IMG/VR virus record: IMGVR_UViG_3300025102_007089
Coordinates: 1 to 64,000 of that record
Reading direction: 5' to 3' (one strand)
Length of the DNA: 64,000 nt
From: a virus
This document shows positions 49,521 to 58,340 of the stretch, piece by piece (within the stretch, counting starts at the first letter, position 1; every line of letters begins with the position of its first letter). The position numbers were made by a program, and so were the translations under genes. The notes under the pieces are model-generated. The model saw only the letters and a list, made by a program, of their open reading frames with translations, ran no database searches and was not told the DNA's origin.

Positions 49521-51645
49521 AGTCAAACAGAGATAGACTACTAAATAAAGAATTACGAAATACTATATCTTCTATTTTATTATCTCCAGAGAACGCACTT
49601 AACGGGGTATCAAAATCAAACGTGTTTTTAGGATCAGTAAAGTCAAGTAATCCGTCAGTTACAGAACCTTCTACACCTGATGTATAGCTATAAAAAGTAT
49701 AAAAACTAGTTAAATCTTCAGTAGAAAAACTTTCAGGTAATACTAAAGGCCAAGCCCAATTAGTACTATAGGTACTTAAACTATATTCAGTAGTAGTACC
49801 ATTTAAAAATGATACAGCGCACAATGGTTGAAAGGAATTTAAAAGTATACACTGCTTACTAAATTTTTCTTTAGCAACTATATCTGTACCAGCTGTAACT
49901 ATATATGAAAGTGTATCAATTTTATCACCAAGATTAGTACCATATACTGTTGGATTACCACCTCCTTTATCATCTAAATTTTGACTAAATTTATTTCTTG
50001 TACCCTTTAATTTATTATATTCAGTAGAGAATAAAGAAATAAATCTAGCTACACTAGGTGGAAAATTAAAAAGTGATTGATCGTATATATTAGCTTCTTC
50101 ATTAACTAACTTACTTAAAGATATAATTGATCTTATATCACATGAATCAAGATCAATTTTATTATCTACAAAATTAAAAATTTTAGAATTGATAGTTTTG
50201 CCTAATGAAGAAGAAGAACTACTTAAATCACCAAAAATAGAACCTATAAAATCATCAAATAAAACATTTTTATCTAATAAAATTTCTTGAAATCTTAAAC
50301 TTTTAAAAATATCTGTATAATCAACATTTTCGTTTTGCTTTGAAAATCCATAAAAATCTTTAGGAAATGCAGTCAGTGGGACTGCATTACTTGTCAAAGC
50401 TAAGTTAACAGAGCCATTAGTAAATAAACTGCTTACTGTAAGGGTTAAAGAAGTTGTTTCAGTAGAAAGACTGTCATTAAAAGTAAGACCCCCATAATAC
50501 CAAAAATTAGTATCTACACCATCAATAGATCCTGATAAGCTTTCAATAGTAAAGTTACTACTACTTACATTTACACCGTCTTTTTGTAAGGTAAATGTTG
50601 GGGTTCCTATAGCAGATAAATTTTTAACTGTAAAATTTTGTATACTTTTAGGTTTTACTAAAAATGGTATCTGAACACCTTTGAATTGAACTGGGCTTAT
50701 ACCAAATATAGTTGCTTCTTCTAATCCTTCACTATCTAATCCATTTGAAGTAGCATTTAAACTTGATATTTTAAATGTTGATGAAGCTACGGCATCTACA
50801 TTAGCAGTTAAAGTTATACCTAAATTATTATTATTATCGTTTACTGAAAAATTACCAGACTTATCTCTACTAAAAATCTTTTTTCTATCTTTAAATAATT
50901 CTATACTTATAGGGCTACTTACTGAATTATCAGTACTAAAATAAAAATTATTAATACCGGATGAACCTACATATAAACTACCTTTATCAGTACTTTTAGC
51001 TGGTACTATTATAGGAGGATTTACTCCAGAAAGTTTAACATAAACATTTTCCGAGCTTAATGTTAATTTAGATACTTCATTGTATTCATGAGCACTTAAA
51101 TTATCAATAAAGGCTCTTTCATAAAAAGAATGATACCGTTTTAAGTGATTAAATTTATATGGTAGTAAGTCAAAATAGTTAGGTAGTCCTGTTCCGGAAA
51201 TACTAAAAAATATATCATTGTTAGTATTATAAAAAGGAGAATTATTTGTAATAGTAATAGCTTCTGAAAAATGACCTGCAGATAGAGTTAAAGTATTGTT
51301 TGGTATACTTATAGAAAAAGTATTTTCTATATAATCTTTAATATCAACGTTAGCAGAGTAGGAACCTAATACATTGTTATTTTGACAATCTCTTAATACC
51401 ATTCTCACCTTATACCTACCAGGTAGTTCATAAGTATGAACAGCAGTAGTTGAATGAATTATTGTACCATCTCCTAAATCAAAAGTAGCAGTAGTGTTAT
51501 TTAGATCTTGTAAAATTGTACAACCTGCTGGAATGTCTGCTACAAATGTTAAAGGAGTAAGAGATAGATTATAGGAAGATAAAACGTTATCTTGTTTATA
51601 ATCTTCTACTCTAAATAAGGCATAGGTTGTATTAATATTACTCAT
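49519..51645 (-). CDS. Tail/baseplate protein with N-terminal PKD domain
   Basis: 708 residues. A-T-F-D-L-G-D-G-T-I-I-H near 48 and H-T-Y-E-L-P-G-R-Y-K-V near 65 form a PKD domain, as in the 212-residue protein downstream. A series of Ser/Asn-rich beta repeats follows and a helical region near 470-560 includes I-R-S-I-I-S-L-S-K-L-V-N-E. Overlaps the gp6 gene by 8 bases. Structural protein attached to the baseplate wedge; exact counterpart in T4 unclear. Confidence 0.7.
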   Translation of the reverse strand: MSNINTTYALFRVEDYKQDNVLSSYNLSLTPLTFVADIPAGCTILQDLNNTTATFDLGDGTIIHSTTAVHTYELPGRYKVRMVLRDCQNNNVLGSYSANVDIKDYIENTFSISIPNNTLTLSAGHFSEAITITNNSPFYNTNNDIFFSISGTGLPNYFDLLPYKFNHLKRYHSFYERAFIDNLSAHEYNEVSKLTLSSENVYVKLSGVNPPIIVPAKSTDKGSLYVGSSGINNFYFSTDNSVSSPISIELFKDRKKIFSRDKSGNFSVNDNNNNLGITLTANVDAVASSTFKISSLNATSNGLDSEGLEEATIFGISPVQFKGVQIPFLVKPKSIQNFTVKNLSAIGTPTFTLQKDGVNVSSSNFTIESLSGSIDGVDTNFWYYGGLTFNDSLSTETTSLTLTVSSLFTNGSVNLALTSNAVPLTAFPKDFYGFSKQNENVDYTDIFKSLRFQEILLDKNVLFDDFIGSIFGDLSSSSSSLGKTINSKIFNFVDNKIDLDSCDIRSIISLSKLVNEEANIYDQSLFNFPPSVARFISLFSTEYNKLKGTRNKFSQNLDDKGGGNPTVYGTNLGDKIDTLSYIVTAGTDIVAKEKFSKQCILLNSFQPLCAVSFLNGTTTEYSLSTYSTNWAWPLVLPESFSTEDLTSFYTFYSYTSGVEGSVTDGLLDFTDPKNTFDFDTPLSAFSGDNKIEDIVFRNSLFSSLSLFD

Positions 51646-53470
51646 CTATTACTGTTAATTTAGCAGCTAACGAATTAGGGTTTATTAAGAACGGAAATTT
51701 AAAAAATGGTAAAGATACGTCTTGGTTAACTAAACTTATATCAGCAGATGGATAAAGAGGATTATAAGATATAAATGATATGCCACTAAAAGATATATTT
51801 TCGTTATTATTTCTAGTTTCTATTCTTTTTACACCTTCAACACTTAGTATTTCAGATACAAGAGTAGAGAGAGATAATTGCTGACCTAAGTTATTATTAG
51901 TAGGACCAAAAAACTTTGTTATAATAGCTAAAATTCTTGATTTTAAAATTTCTTTATTAATTTTATTATTAGATTCTCTAACTATAACTAACTTTGTATT
52001 TTTAGATACTTCAGGTTCTAAGTCAACTTGATTAGAAAATCCTAAATCAAAAGCCATATAAATAGGGTCTCTTGGAACTACTTCATGACTAATAGTTTTT
52101 CTTTCTAAAGAAGAATCAACTATAAGCTTTTTAATTGAATTACTTAAAAATGGAGGATAGTCACCGTCTTTAGCTATATTAAATCTAGGTACTGTAAATA
52201 TATTAATATTATTAAAATCACAACTATCAGAAAAGTTGACTTGATTAAGTAATACTCGATTTGATTTATCAGGATCTACACATATATTATAAAAATACTG
52301 TATATAATCATTAATAAAGGTCTGATTACTAACAACTTTATTATCTATTAATATATTAGAGAAATTTTTACTTATAAAACCTTCGTAATCAGTTACACTA
52401 ACAAGTCTTTGTTGAGAGCTAAATAATTTAGGTGCGTTTTCTCTTATTTCATCTACTGTTTCTTCTGTAGTTATAGGAGAAGACGGTTGTGGATTTTTAA
52501 AAGTTAAATTAGAATTATTTGCTGATGATATAAATGTCGTAGAATCTTTGTTGGTATATGTATCATCAAATATTTCTCTTTGTCTAGAGCTATCATAAAC
52601 GAAAAGCTTATTACCGTTTATAGCATTTGTACTTACTATACCCCTTTGCCCGTCTGATAAAATATAATTTATAGATACAACGTCGCCCTTTGAAAGCTTT
52701 CTACCTGAAGTACCATCACCAAATTTTATTTCAAAGTGACCATTTTCGTTCAACCGTTTTTCATAACACCTTGAATTATTATCTTTAATATATAAACTAT
52801 CTACTTCGCTATATTCATAATATAAACCAGAACTAGCTTCTTTAACATAAACACTAACAGTATCATCTGCTATAAATCTCCCACTATCTCCAGGGTCTAG
52901 AATATTATCAACAACAAGAGTAACCTTTTCAAAATCAGTACCCTGTGCAGTATAATCAGGATATTCACTTACAGATCCTTGATATAGTATTACATTGTTA
53001 TCAAGTTCAGTTAATTTTTGCTCTTTTTGATCAGCTATAGTAAAGCTATAATCACTATTAAAGGTAAAAGGAATACTATCTACTAAGAAGAAAGAATATT
53101 TTTTAATAGTATAATTACCTACTGCTAAGTCTGCATTTGCAGTAGCGTTTATTGAAGCGAGAGAAGTTTTTTTTCCAACAGGTTTATATCCTATAACCTT
53201 AACAATTTTATTCATGTTTTCGTATAAGGTCGCCTGGTCGAAAGTAGATTCGGAAGCTGTATTATTTAAATAAAATAACAAAACATGATATGAATAAGCA
53301 ATTATATCTATAATAGCAGCTAAATTACTACCTTCAAAATTTTGATCAGTAAATTTTTCATTTTCATTTAAACGTTGAATAATGAAATCTTTCAAACTTA
53401 CCGCGTCAAATGCTGCATATGCATCTTGCGGTAAGTTAAAATCTAAAAAATTATTGTTTTTATCAGCCAT
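51638..53470 (-). CDS. 6: Baseplate wedge protein gp6
   Basis: 610 residues (T4 gp6 660). N-terminal N-F-L-D-F-N-L-P-Q-D and F-E-G-S-N-L-A-A-I-I-D-I-I-A-Y near 45, then N-K-I-V-K-V-I-G-Y-K-P near 85, are typical of T4-like gp6; F-E-I-K-F-G-D-G-T-S-G near 247 matches the baseplate-J-like core and S-V-T-D-Y-E near 355 the wedge domain. It forms the ring that joins wedges around the hub. Two bases separate it from gp25, as expected for wedge genes. Confidence 0.88.
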   Translation of the reverse strand: MADKNNNFLDFNLPQDAYAAFDAVSLKDFIIQRLNENEKFTDQNFEGSNLAAIIDIIAYSYHVLLFYLNNTASESTFDQATLYENMNKIVKVIGYKPVGKKTSLASINATANADLAVGNYTIKKYSFFLVDSIPFTFNSDYSFTIADQKEQKLTELDNNVILYQGSVSEYPDYTAQGTDFEKVTLVVDNILDPGDSGRFIADDTVSVYVKEASSGLYYEYSEVDSLYIKDNNSRCYEKRLNENGHFEIKFGDGTSGRKLSKGDVVSINYILSDGQRGIVSTNAINGNKLFVYDSSRQREIFDDTYTNKDSTTFISSANNSNLTFKNPQPSSPITTEETVDEIRENAPKLFSSQQRLVSVTDYEGFISKNFSNILIDNKVVSNQTFINDYIQYFYNICVDPDKSNRVLLNQVNFSDSCDFNNINIFTVPRFNIAKDGDYPPFLSNSIKKLIVDSSLERKTISHEVVPRDPIYMAFDLGFSNQVDLEPEVSKNTKLVIVRESNNKINKEILKSRILAIITKFFGPTNNNLGQQLSLSTLVSEILSVEGVKRIETRNNNENISFSGISFISYNPLYPSADISLVNQDVSLPFFKFPFLINPNSLAAKLTVIDE

Positions 53471-53472
53471 TT

Positions 53473-53961
53473 TTATATAAAGTTATATCCATTACTATTT
53501 AATACAGATCTAAGTGATAGTCCATATACATTAAGAGACGGTACGTTTATTTGTAGTGTAATATTATATTCCTGTTGATCCTCATTAGCACTTACTTCTA
53601 CTTTTTCTAATTCTATTCGTGGTTCGAAGTTAGGTAAATTTTCTTCTATATCAGATTGTATCTCTAATTCAGTAAAAGGACTTACAGGATCGAAAATAAA
53701 TCTTCTTAAATCTATTCCAAATTCAGGGTTTAGAATTTTTTCTCCTGGTGATGTAAGTAAAGCATTTGCTATACTATTTTGTATTGACTCTATATCGTAT
53801 AAACCTTGTACGTCTTTAAGCTCCTCTTTACGATTTAACTGACGATTAAAGGAGACTCTATTCTCAATATCAAGAAATAAGTCTTTATATAGATATTGCT
53901 GCTTAAGAGCTGCGTCTTCTGCCTCAGTAACTGATACTGAATCTATCTTAATTAAAGCCAT
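53473..53961 (-). CDS. 25: Baseplate wedge protein gp25
   Basis: 162 residues (T4 132). The lysozyme-like GPW/gp25 fold shows as I-Q-N-S-I-A-N-A-L-L-T-S-P-G-E near 61-75 and N-P-E-F-G-I-D-L-R-R-F near 79, then the I-E-x-V strand E-L-E-K-V-E-V near 118. It holds gp6 and gp53 and contacts the sheath. ATTAAATA lies 8 bases upstream. N-terminal 40 residues extend the T4 version. Confidence 0.9.
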   Translation of the reverse strand: MALIKIDSVSVTEAEDAALKQQYLYKDLFLDIENRVSFNRQLNRKEELKDVQGLYDIESIQNSIANALLTSPGEKILNPEFGIDLRRFIFDPVSPFTELEIQSDIEENLPNFEPRIELEKVEVSANEDQQEYNITLQINVPSLNVYGLSLRSVLNSNGYNFI

Positions 53962-53989
53962 TACTTATATATTTAATAAGAAACCTCTT

Positions 53990-54220
53990 TTAGACTTCCT
54001 CTTCATATTTTAACTCTCTCTCACTATCATCTTGATATATATTTTTTAATATTTCAGCAGCTAAATCATCAAAGCTTTCTTCTTCCTCTTCCTTATCTGC
54101 TATATGTAATGCTGCAAGATATTTATTTTTAGCATCCTTTGTACCTTTTGTGCACCCAACCTTCTTTGTACCCTTATATACACAATACTTATTACCTTCT
54201 TTTTTAGCTTTATATGGCAT
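53990..54220 (-). CDS. Small basic-then-acidic late protein
   Basis: 76 residues. The first half (MPYKAKKEGNKYCVYKGTKK, then V-G-C-T-K-G-T-K-D-A-K-N-K-Y-L-A-A-L) is a short module common in phage and also present in host-like small proteins; the second half is very acidic (E-E-E-E-E-S and D-D-S-E-R-E). TATAAATA is 12 bases upstream. Function unknown. Confidence 0.65.
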   Translation of the reverse strand: MPYKAKKEGNKYCVYKGTKKVGCTKGTKDAKNKYLAALHIADKEEEEESFDDLAAEILKNIYQDDSERELKYEEEV

Positions 54221-54232
54221 TTTTACTGTAAA

Positions 54233-54253
54233 TATTTATAGATTTAATAAATA
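54233..54253. promoter_or_regulatory. Divergent late promoters TATAAATA (-) and AATAAATA (+)
   Basis: Minus-strand TATAAATA (54240-54233) is 12 bases from the ATG at 54220; plus-strand AATAAATA (54246-54253) is 5 bases from the ATG at 54259. Confidence 0.6.
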
Positions 54254-54258
54254 ATTAT

Positions 54259-54789
54259 ATGTCTAAACAACACAGAAATTTCGGTAAAGATATTCACCAA
54301 CTAAACGAGACGTACAACGAGATGTTGAACGGAGCGCATATGTTTCAAAATACAGGTAATCCTCAAGCTGCAGCTGATAGTATGAAGGAAGAAGATAGAC
54401 CATTTTCTCCTAGTCACGGTGCACAAGATAAGATTCCATTTGAAGATAACGAAGATGATAAAGGTATTGATCATCTTAAGCATGCTTTAAAGATGCTCGG
54501 TAAGGCTAAGCTTATGAAGCATCTCGAAGAGATGGAAGAGGATATCGAAGATGAAGAGTTTAATTTTAAAGGTGGTGATATTGAACACGACTGAGCTTCT
54601 CACATTAAACATCCTCAGTTTGGGGAGTCAGTCAAGAAAGTCCTTCACCATAGCTTAACTTCAGCAGGCGTTATTGAAGAATATTATGTTGAACATAACG
54701 GTAAATTAGCAAAAGTACTTGCTGAAGAAGTTACAGTAGTTCAATTAAATGAGCATGGTGGTAGCGGTAAGAAGAAGAAAAAGAAATAG
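54259..54789 (+). CDS. Late virion-type protein interrupted by in-frame TGA (54592-54594)
   Basis: The frame opens at the ATG at 54259 and meets TGA after 111 residues (end ...G-D-I-E-H-D). The same frame then continues without a stop for 64 more codons, A-S-H-I-K-H-P-Q-F-G-E-S to a Lys-rich end and TAG at 54789. The second part holds no ATG, GTG or TTG in frame. The first part is acidic and helical (HLKHALKMLGKAKLMKHLEE), the second has V-K-K-V-L-H-H-S-L and E-Y-Y-V-E-H. The stretch is coding-like throughout, so stop-codon readthrough, a recent nonsense mutation or a sequence error must explain it. Confidence 0.65.
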
Positions 54790-54809
54790 CGCAATTACGG
54801 CCGATCTGG

Positions 54810-54817
54810 CATAAATA
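54810..54817 (+). promoter_or_regulatory. Late promoter CATAAATA
   Basis: Plus-strand element 5 bases before the ATG at 54823. Confidence 0.65.
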
Positions 54818-54822
54818 AATAT

Positions 54823-55401
54823 ATGGCTAAAGAAAAGAAGTTTGTAAAGCTCTTTGAAAATTATATGCGTAGATTTGAACGCGGCGGCTTTTTAGTAGGC
54901 GACGTTTTTAAGTTTAATGATGACTTTAAGAGTCATGACGCATATAAAGGTTTAGGAGATAACATTAAAGAGCTTATAGATGACATGATTGAATCAGGTC
55001 TTCATATTAGAGTTGTTAATATAAAAGATACAGACCCAGCTCGTTATCCTTCAAATGATCAAACTTCTTCTCTTAAAACAGTTTTAGACATAGCCTTAGA
55101 TACCGGTGGAGGTCGTTTTTCTCATTATTGTTCTGTACCCTGTGGGTTAGGTCAACCTGTTCAATATGCTCCAAATTTATTACCTATTCCTGACGCTATG
55201 AGACGTAAGGATAATGTTAATATTAAACCTGAAGAAGCAGAAGAGGATAAAGATAATATTCAAAATAAGACAGACAGGGGTAATGGTGAGCTGAGTAATA
55301 CTGAAAGATCTTTACCTAAGGACAATACCCAAATTCCATCACAGCCAGCTACCCCATCTCAAGAAGTAAATTCTTATACTAAGCAGTATATCCCTAGTTA
55401 G
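54823..55401 (+). CDS. Conserved marine T4-like virion protein
   Basis: 192 residues. K-K-F-V-K-L-F-E-N-Y-M-R-R-F-E-R-G-G-F-L-V-G-D near 5-27, then L-G-D-N-I-K-E-L and D-T-G-G-G-R-F-S-H near 92 and L-P-I-P-D-A-M-R-R-K near 118, is the pattern of a protein I recall as conserved in cyanophage T4-like genomes. The C-terminal 60 residues are a disordered, charged Gln/Thr/Ser/Pro tail. Late promoter at 54810. Structural role inferred. Confidence 0.7.
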   Translation: MAKEKKFVKLFENYMRRFERGGFLVGDVFKFNDDFKSHDAYKGLGDNIKELIDDMIESGLHIRVVNIKDTDPARYPSNDQTSSLKTVLDIALDTGGGRFSHYCSVPCGLGQPVQYAPNLLPIPDAMRRKDNVNIKPEEAEEDKDNIQNKTDRGNGELSNTERSLPKDNTQIPSQPATPSQEVNSYTKQYIPS

Positions 55402-56491
55402 ACCAGTTAGAGGTAACTCTAGCTACTCCCCATGGTAGATTATTAACTACAGCATAATTAAAGAGTAATTCTGGACCTCCTGTCCCTTCTCTAGTTGCTA
55501 AGACATTCCAGCCAGTGAATGTATCATAATACTCAGATGTATAGCTTATACCGGCTTTACCAGGCCATGTAATTACAAAATAGAGATTATTTAGATTTTG
55601 CCCAAATCCCCATTCAAGCATATTGTTGACCATAGCTGCTGGAGGTTCATTAGGATCAGTCGCTTTTTTAATTCTCTTAAATCCCGCAGGAGGCCAGGTA
55701 GTTATTATGCGCTGCGCCGGTAGCATATTGTTTGTAACAGACCATTTAGGAGCTTGTAAAAAGATAGCAGAAGATGATATTAACGTATAGCTATGATCTG
55801 TATTACCATCGCCTACCTTCTTCCACCCTTCAGTTAAAGGAGGAAATTGTTGCTTTAAAGTATAATAATATCCTTCCCATTTGCCTTCTCTTTGTATCCA
55901 AAATATATCACCCCTCGACTCATCTCCTTTTAACAGACCAGGTGAACTACTAATGTTAGCTTCAGCAAATGAAATCGGCACAGGTGTTCCTCTGTTTATA
56001 AGAGTCCAACTCTTATTTGAAATAATATTATTGTTTGCTCTATTTACGAAGCCTCCTATAGCTAATCCCCAATCTTCATTTCTTTTTGATTCATAAAAGA
56101 ATCCTCGTTTTACCATTGTTCCAGAGACGTCTTGGTCGCCATAACCTACAGCTCTCCAACCTCGAGTTATAGGAGGAAATACATCTCCTCCCGGACTCCA
56201 AAAAATTTGTAACCATGTACCGTCTTCATTTGGCACCCATATAATGTCAGCATTTGCTGGGTTAGTATTACCTAGTACATAAGCAGCAGAAGATGGTCCA
56301 AATATTTTACCTATTGATCTAGATACACTTCCATTAGGATTGACTGATGTGTTAAGGCCTATAAGTGTTAAAGAGTTAGCTCTTATTCTCTCAACTTCAA
56401 AACCTGATAAGTTAGAGACAGTCTGGGCTCCTAAAGGGGATACTATTGCTAATAATAATATTAAGAGCCTTATTAATAATAAAGGCTTCAT
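55394..56491 (-). CDS. Secreted protein with Sec signal peptide, host-like accessory gene
   Basis: 365 residues. MKPLLLIRLLILLLAIVSPLGAQ is a clear signal peptide (A-Q about residue 23). The mature part is Trp/Gly/Asn-rich with three internal repeats: a D-I-I-W-V or D-I-F-W-I strand followed by the P-P-I-T-R-G-W and P-P-L-T-E-G-W turn segments. This style recalls uncharacterised secreted proteins of Verrucomicrobiota-type bacteria (TIGR02597-like), weakly. The CATAAATA late promoter 6 bases upstream makes it a bona fide phage late gene. Convergent 8-base overlap with the virion gene. It could be a lysis, adhesion or surface-exclusion protein; function unknown. Confidence 0.7.
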   Translation of the reverse strand: MKPLLLIRLLILLLAIVSPLGAQTVSNLSGFEVERIRANSLTLIGLNTSVNPNGSVSRSIGKIFGPSSAAYVLGNTNPANADIIWVPNEDGTWLQIFWSPGGDVFPPITRGWRAVGYGDQDVSGTMVKRGFFYESKRNEDWGLAIGGFVNRANNNIISNKSWTLINRGTPVPISFAEANISSSPGLLKGDESRGDIFWIQREGKWEGYYYTLKQQFPPLTEGWKKVGDGNTDHSYTLISSSAIFLQAPKWSVTNNMLPAQRIITTWPPAGFKRIKKATDPNEPPAAMVNNMLEWGFGQNLNNLYFVITWPGKAGISYTSEYYDTFTGWNVLATREGTGGPELLFNYAVVNNLPWGVARVTSNWSN

Positions 56492-56497
56492 ATATTA

Positions 56498-56505
56498 TAT
56501 TTATG
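56498..56505 (-). promoter_or_regulatory. Late promoter CATAAATA
   Basis: Minus-strand element 6 bases before the ATG at 56491. It overlaps the stop region of the clamp-loader gene. Confidence 0.65.
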
Positions 56506-57421
56506 CTTTTTCTAAATTTATTAAACAGGCAAATGCATTAATTTCTTTATCTACAACGAAAGCGCTCTTATAAAGATGATCTGCTATAGTAGCTATCATA
56601 GCTTTCTTTTTAATATCTTCCATTTTTTGATCATAGATATAATCTAAAAGATTCGCTAACAACGTATCATAATCACCTTGAAATCTATCTTCATTTTCTA
56701 TCAAGTACTTTCTTAATTCGAGAGACTTACCCGCGGCTAGTCCTTCGAAGCACTTAGATAACAACTCGTTATCAGACACGTTACTATCAATAGAGAGGAC
56801 TGAATCAATAACGCTTTTTTGAAGCTCGTTAATCGTTTTCCGTAGATCGGGGAAGTAACGCTTGACGAGTTGTATAAACTTTTTCTTTTGCTCATCACTT
56901 ATATTTACATTTTCTTGTTTTAGAATACTATAACATCTTTTAACAGCTTGCTCAAGAACAGGTTTAAGATCTAATGACTGACATCTTGATTGTATAGCAG
57001 GTATAATTTTATGCTTATAATTAGCTGTAATAATGAATCTACAATACTTAGCATACGTTTCCATAGTATTACGTAACGCAGCTTGTGCTTGTGCTGTTAA
57101 TCCATCTCCCTCATCTAATATAACTACTTTTACACCACCATCAAATGACTTAGTTTGAGCAAAATTAGTGATATTATGTCTAATAGTATCGATACCAGAC
57201 TCATCAGAAGCATTAATATAAAGGTAATTACATCCGAGAATATCGTTAACAATAACTCTAGCAAGGGTGGTCTTACCAGTACCAGGATTACCAACAAAAA
57301 GAAGATTAGGTATTTCATTTTTAAACCCTTTAATAATATTAAGAGTACGCTCATCTAGAATAATATCATCTAGCTTAGAAGGTCGATATTTTTCGACCCA
57401 TATTTTATCAAATTCAATCAT
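56501..57421 (-). CDS. 44: Clamp-loader large subunit gp44
   Basis: 306 residues (T4 319). AAA+ motifs: G-N-P-G-T-G-K-T-T at 44-52, I-L-D-E-G-D near 101-106 (Walker B D-E-G-D instead of D-E-A-D), R-N-T-M-E-T near 117, and S-R-C-Q-S-L-D near 144, the arginine finger. It opens and loads gp45 with gp62; the small subunit is not recognisable in this window. Downstream of and coupled to dut. Confidence 0.9.
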   Translation of the reverse strand: MIEFDKIWVEKYRPSKLDDIILDERTLNIIKGFKNEIPNLLFVGNPGTGKTTLARVIVNDILGCNYLYINASDESGIDTIRHNITNFAQTKSFDGGVKVVILDEGDGLTAQAQAALRNTMETYAKYCRFIITANYKHKIIPAIQSRCQSLDLKPVLEQAVKRCYSILKQENVNISDEQKKKFIQLVKRYFPDLRKTINELQKSVIDSVLSIDSNVSDNELLSKCFEGLAAGKSLELRKYLIENEDRFQGDYDTLLANLLDYIYDQKMEDIKKKAMIATIADHLYKSAFVVDKEINAFACLINLEKA

Positions 57422-57423
57422 AA

Positions 57424-57852
57424 TTAACGACCAGATGAACCAAATCCTTTTTCACCTCTCTGACTTTCAATAATTTCACTTTCACTAGTCTCTACAGTAT
57501 AGTTTCTATACACAACAAATTGAGCAATACGATCACCTGCCTTAACCTCATAATCTTTATCAGTAAAATTATATAATTTAATTCCAGCATCTCCACGGTA
57601 GCCTTGATCTATAATACCGGGATGAGGAAAGATACCATGCTTAAATCCTAAACCCGATCTACCTTCAACCTTTACCCAAAATCCAAAAGATATATAAGCA
57701 AATTTTAAACCTACATCTACTACAGCAGAGCCTTTAGCAGGAATAGTAATATCCACTACCGAAGAAACATCTAATCCAGTATCGTTATCATGATTCTTAC
57801 GGGGTAGAACTGCTTTATCGTTCGTTTTCTTAAACTTAAGTTCCATACTCAT
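57424..57852 (-). CDS. dut: dUTP pyrophosphatase (trimeric)
   Basis: 142 residues. All five motifs: D-T-G-L-D-V-S near 25, G-R-S-G-L-G-F near 65, G-I-I-D-Q-G-Y-R-G near 79, G-D-R-I-A-Q-F near 106 and R-G-E-K-G-F-G-S-S-G near 132. It hydrolyses dUTP to dUMP to keep uracil out of DNA and feed dTMP synthesis. Start at 57852 (ATG), with another ATG two codons later. Cotranscribed with gp44. Confidence 0.95.
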   Translation of the reverse strand: MSMELKFKKTNDKAVLPRKNHDNDTGLDVSSVVDITIPAKGSAVVDVGLKFAYISFGFWVKVEGRSGLGFKHGIFPHPGIIDQGYRGDAGIKLYNFTDKDYEVKAGDRIAQFVVYRNYTVETSESEIIESQRGEKGFGSSGR

Positions 57853-57883
57853 ATTATATAAATACTAAAAAATATATCAACTG

Positions 57884-57891
57884 AATAAATA
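57884..57891 (+). promoter_or_regulatory. Late promoter AATAAATA
   Basis: Plus-strand element 5 bases before the GTG at 57897. Confidence 0.65.
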
Positions 57892-57896
57892 TATAC

Positions 57897-58340
57897 GTGG
57901 ACGAAGATCTTAATGATGCTGTTGATGATATTATTACCCAGTTAAAGGGTAATAAAAAGGTATCTCATAAGATTGAGGAGGAAGTTTTAAGTAAAGAAGA
58001 TTTAGAGGATTTTTTAATTGAAAAGAGTAGTAAACTTATTAATAAATCTCTTAATATAGTGGATAATGTAAACGATTATATTAGTTCTGCTCCAGAAAAT
58101 CGTGATGTTGCAGCTATGGCTGAACTTATTAAAGCTACTTCTTCTTCTATAGAAACATTAAACAAGTTACATACTGCTAAAGAGCGAAATGAGACTCAAT
58201 TAGAAGTTAAAAAGATAGATGTTCAGAGTAAAGAACGAATTAGTATAGCAGACAATCAAACTAAAGTTCTACTTTCTAGAGAAGATATTATGTCAGCTCT
58301 AATAGAGGGCGATGATAAGAGCGATGTTATAGATGTTTAA
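57897..58340 (+). CDS. 16: Small terminase subunit gp16-like
   Basis: 147 residues from GTG at 57897 (T4 gp16 164). The all-helical pattern with the N-R-D-V-A-A-M-A-E-L-I-K-A-T-S-S-S-I-E-T-L core near 80-100 matches the central coiled helix of T4-like gp16, which also reads 'pairs with the large terminase to start packaging'. The charged N- and C-termini are expected. Late promoter 5 bases upstream fits. The large subunit gp17 is not seen in this window. Confidence is moderate because the N-terminal helix-turn-helix is not evident. Confidence 0.6.
   Translation: MDEDLNDAVDDIITQLKGNKKVSHKIEEEVLSKEDLEDFLIEKSSKLINKSLNIVDNVNDYISSAPENRDVAAMAELIKATSSSIETLNKLHTAKERNETQLEVKKIDVQSKERISIADNQTKVLLSREDIMSALIEGDDKSDVIDV

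Noticed and set aside
54592-54660. Selenocysteine insertion at the in-frame TGA
   Set aside because: No convincing hairpin of the right distance follows the TGA and the protein has no selenoprotein features.
54259-54789. TGA read as tryptophan (alternative code)
   Set aside because: TGA ends uvsW, gp45, the HhH gene and others at positions of clear gene ends, so the standard code applies.
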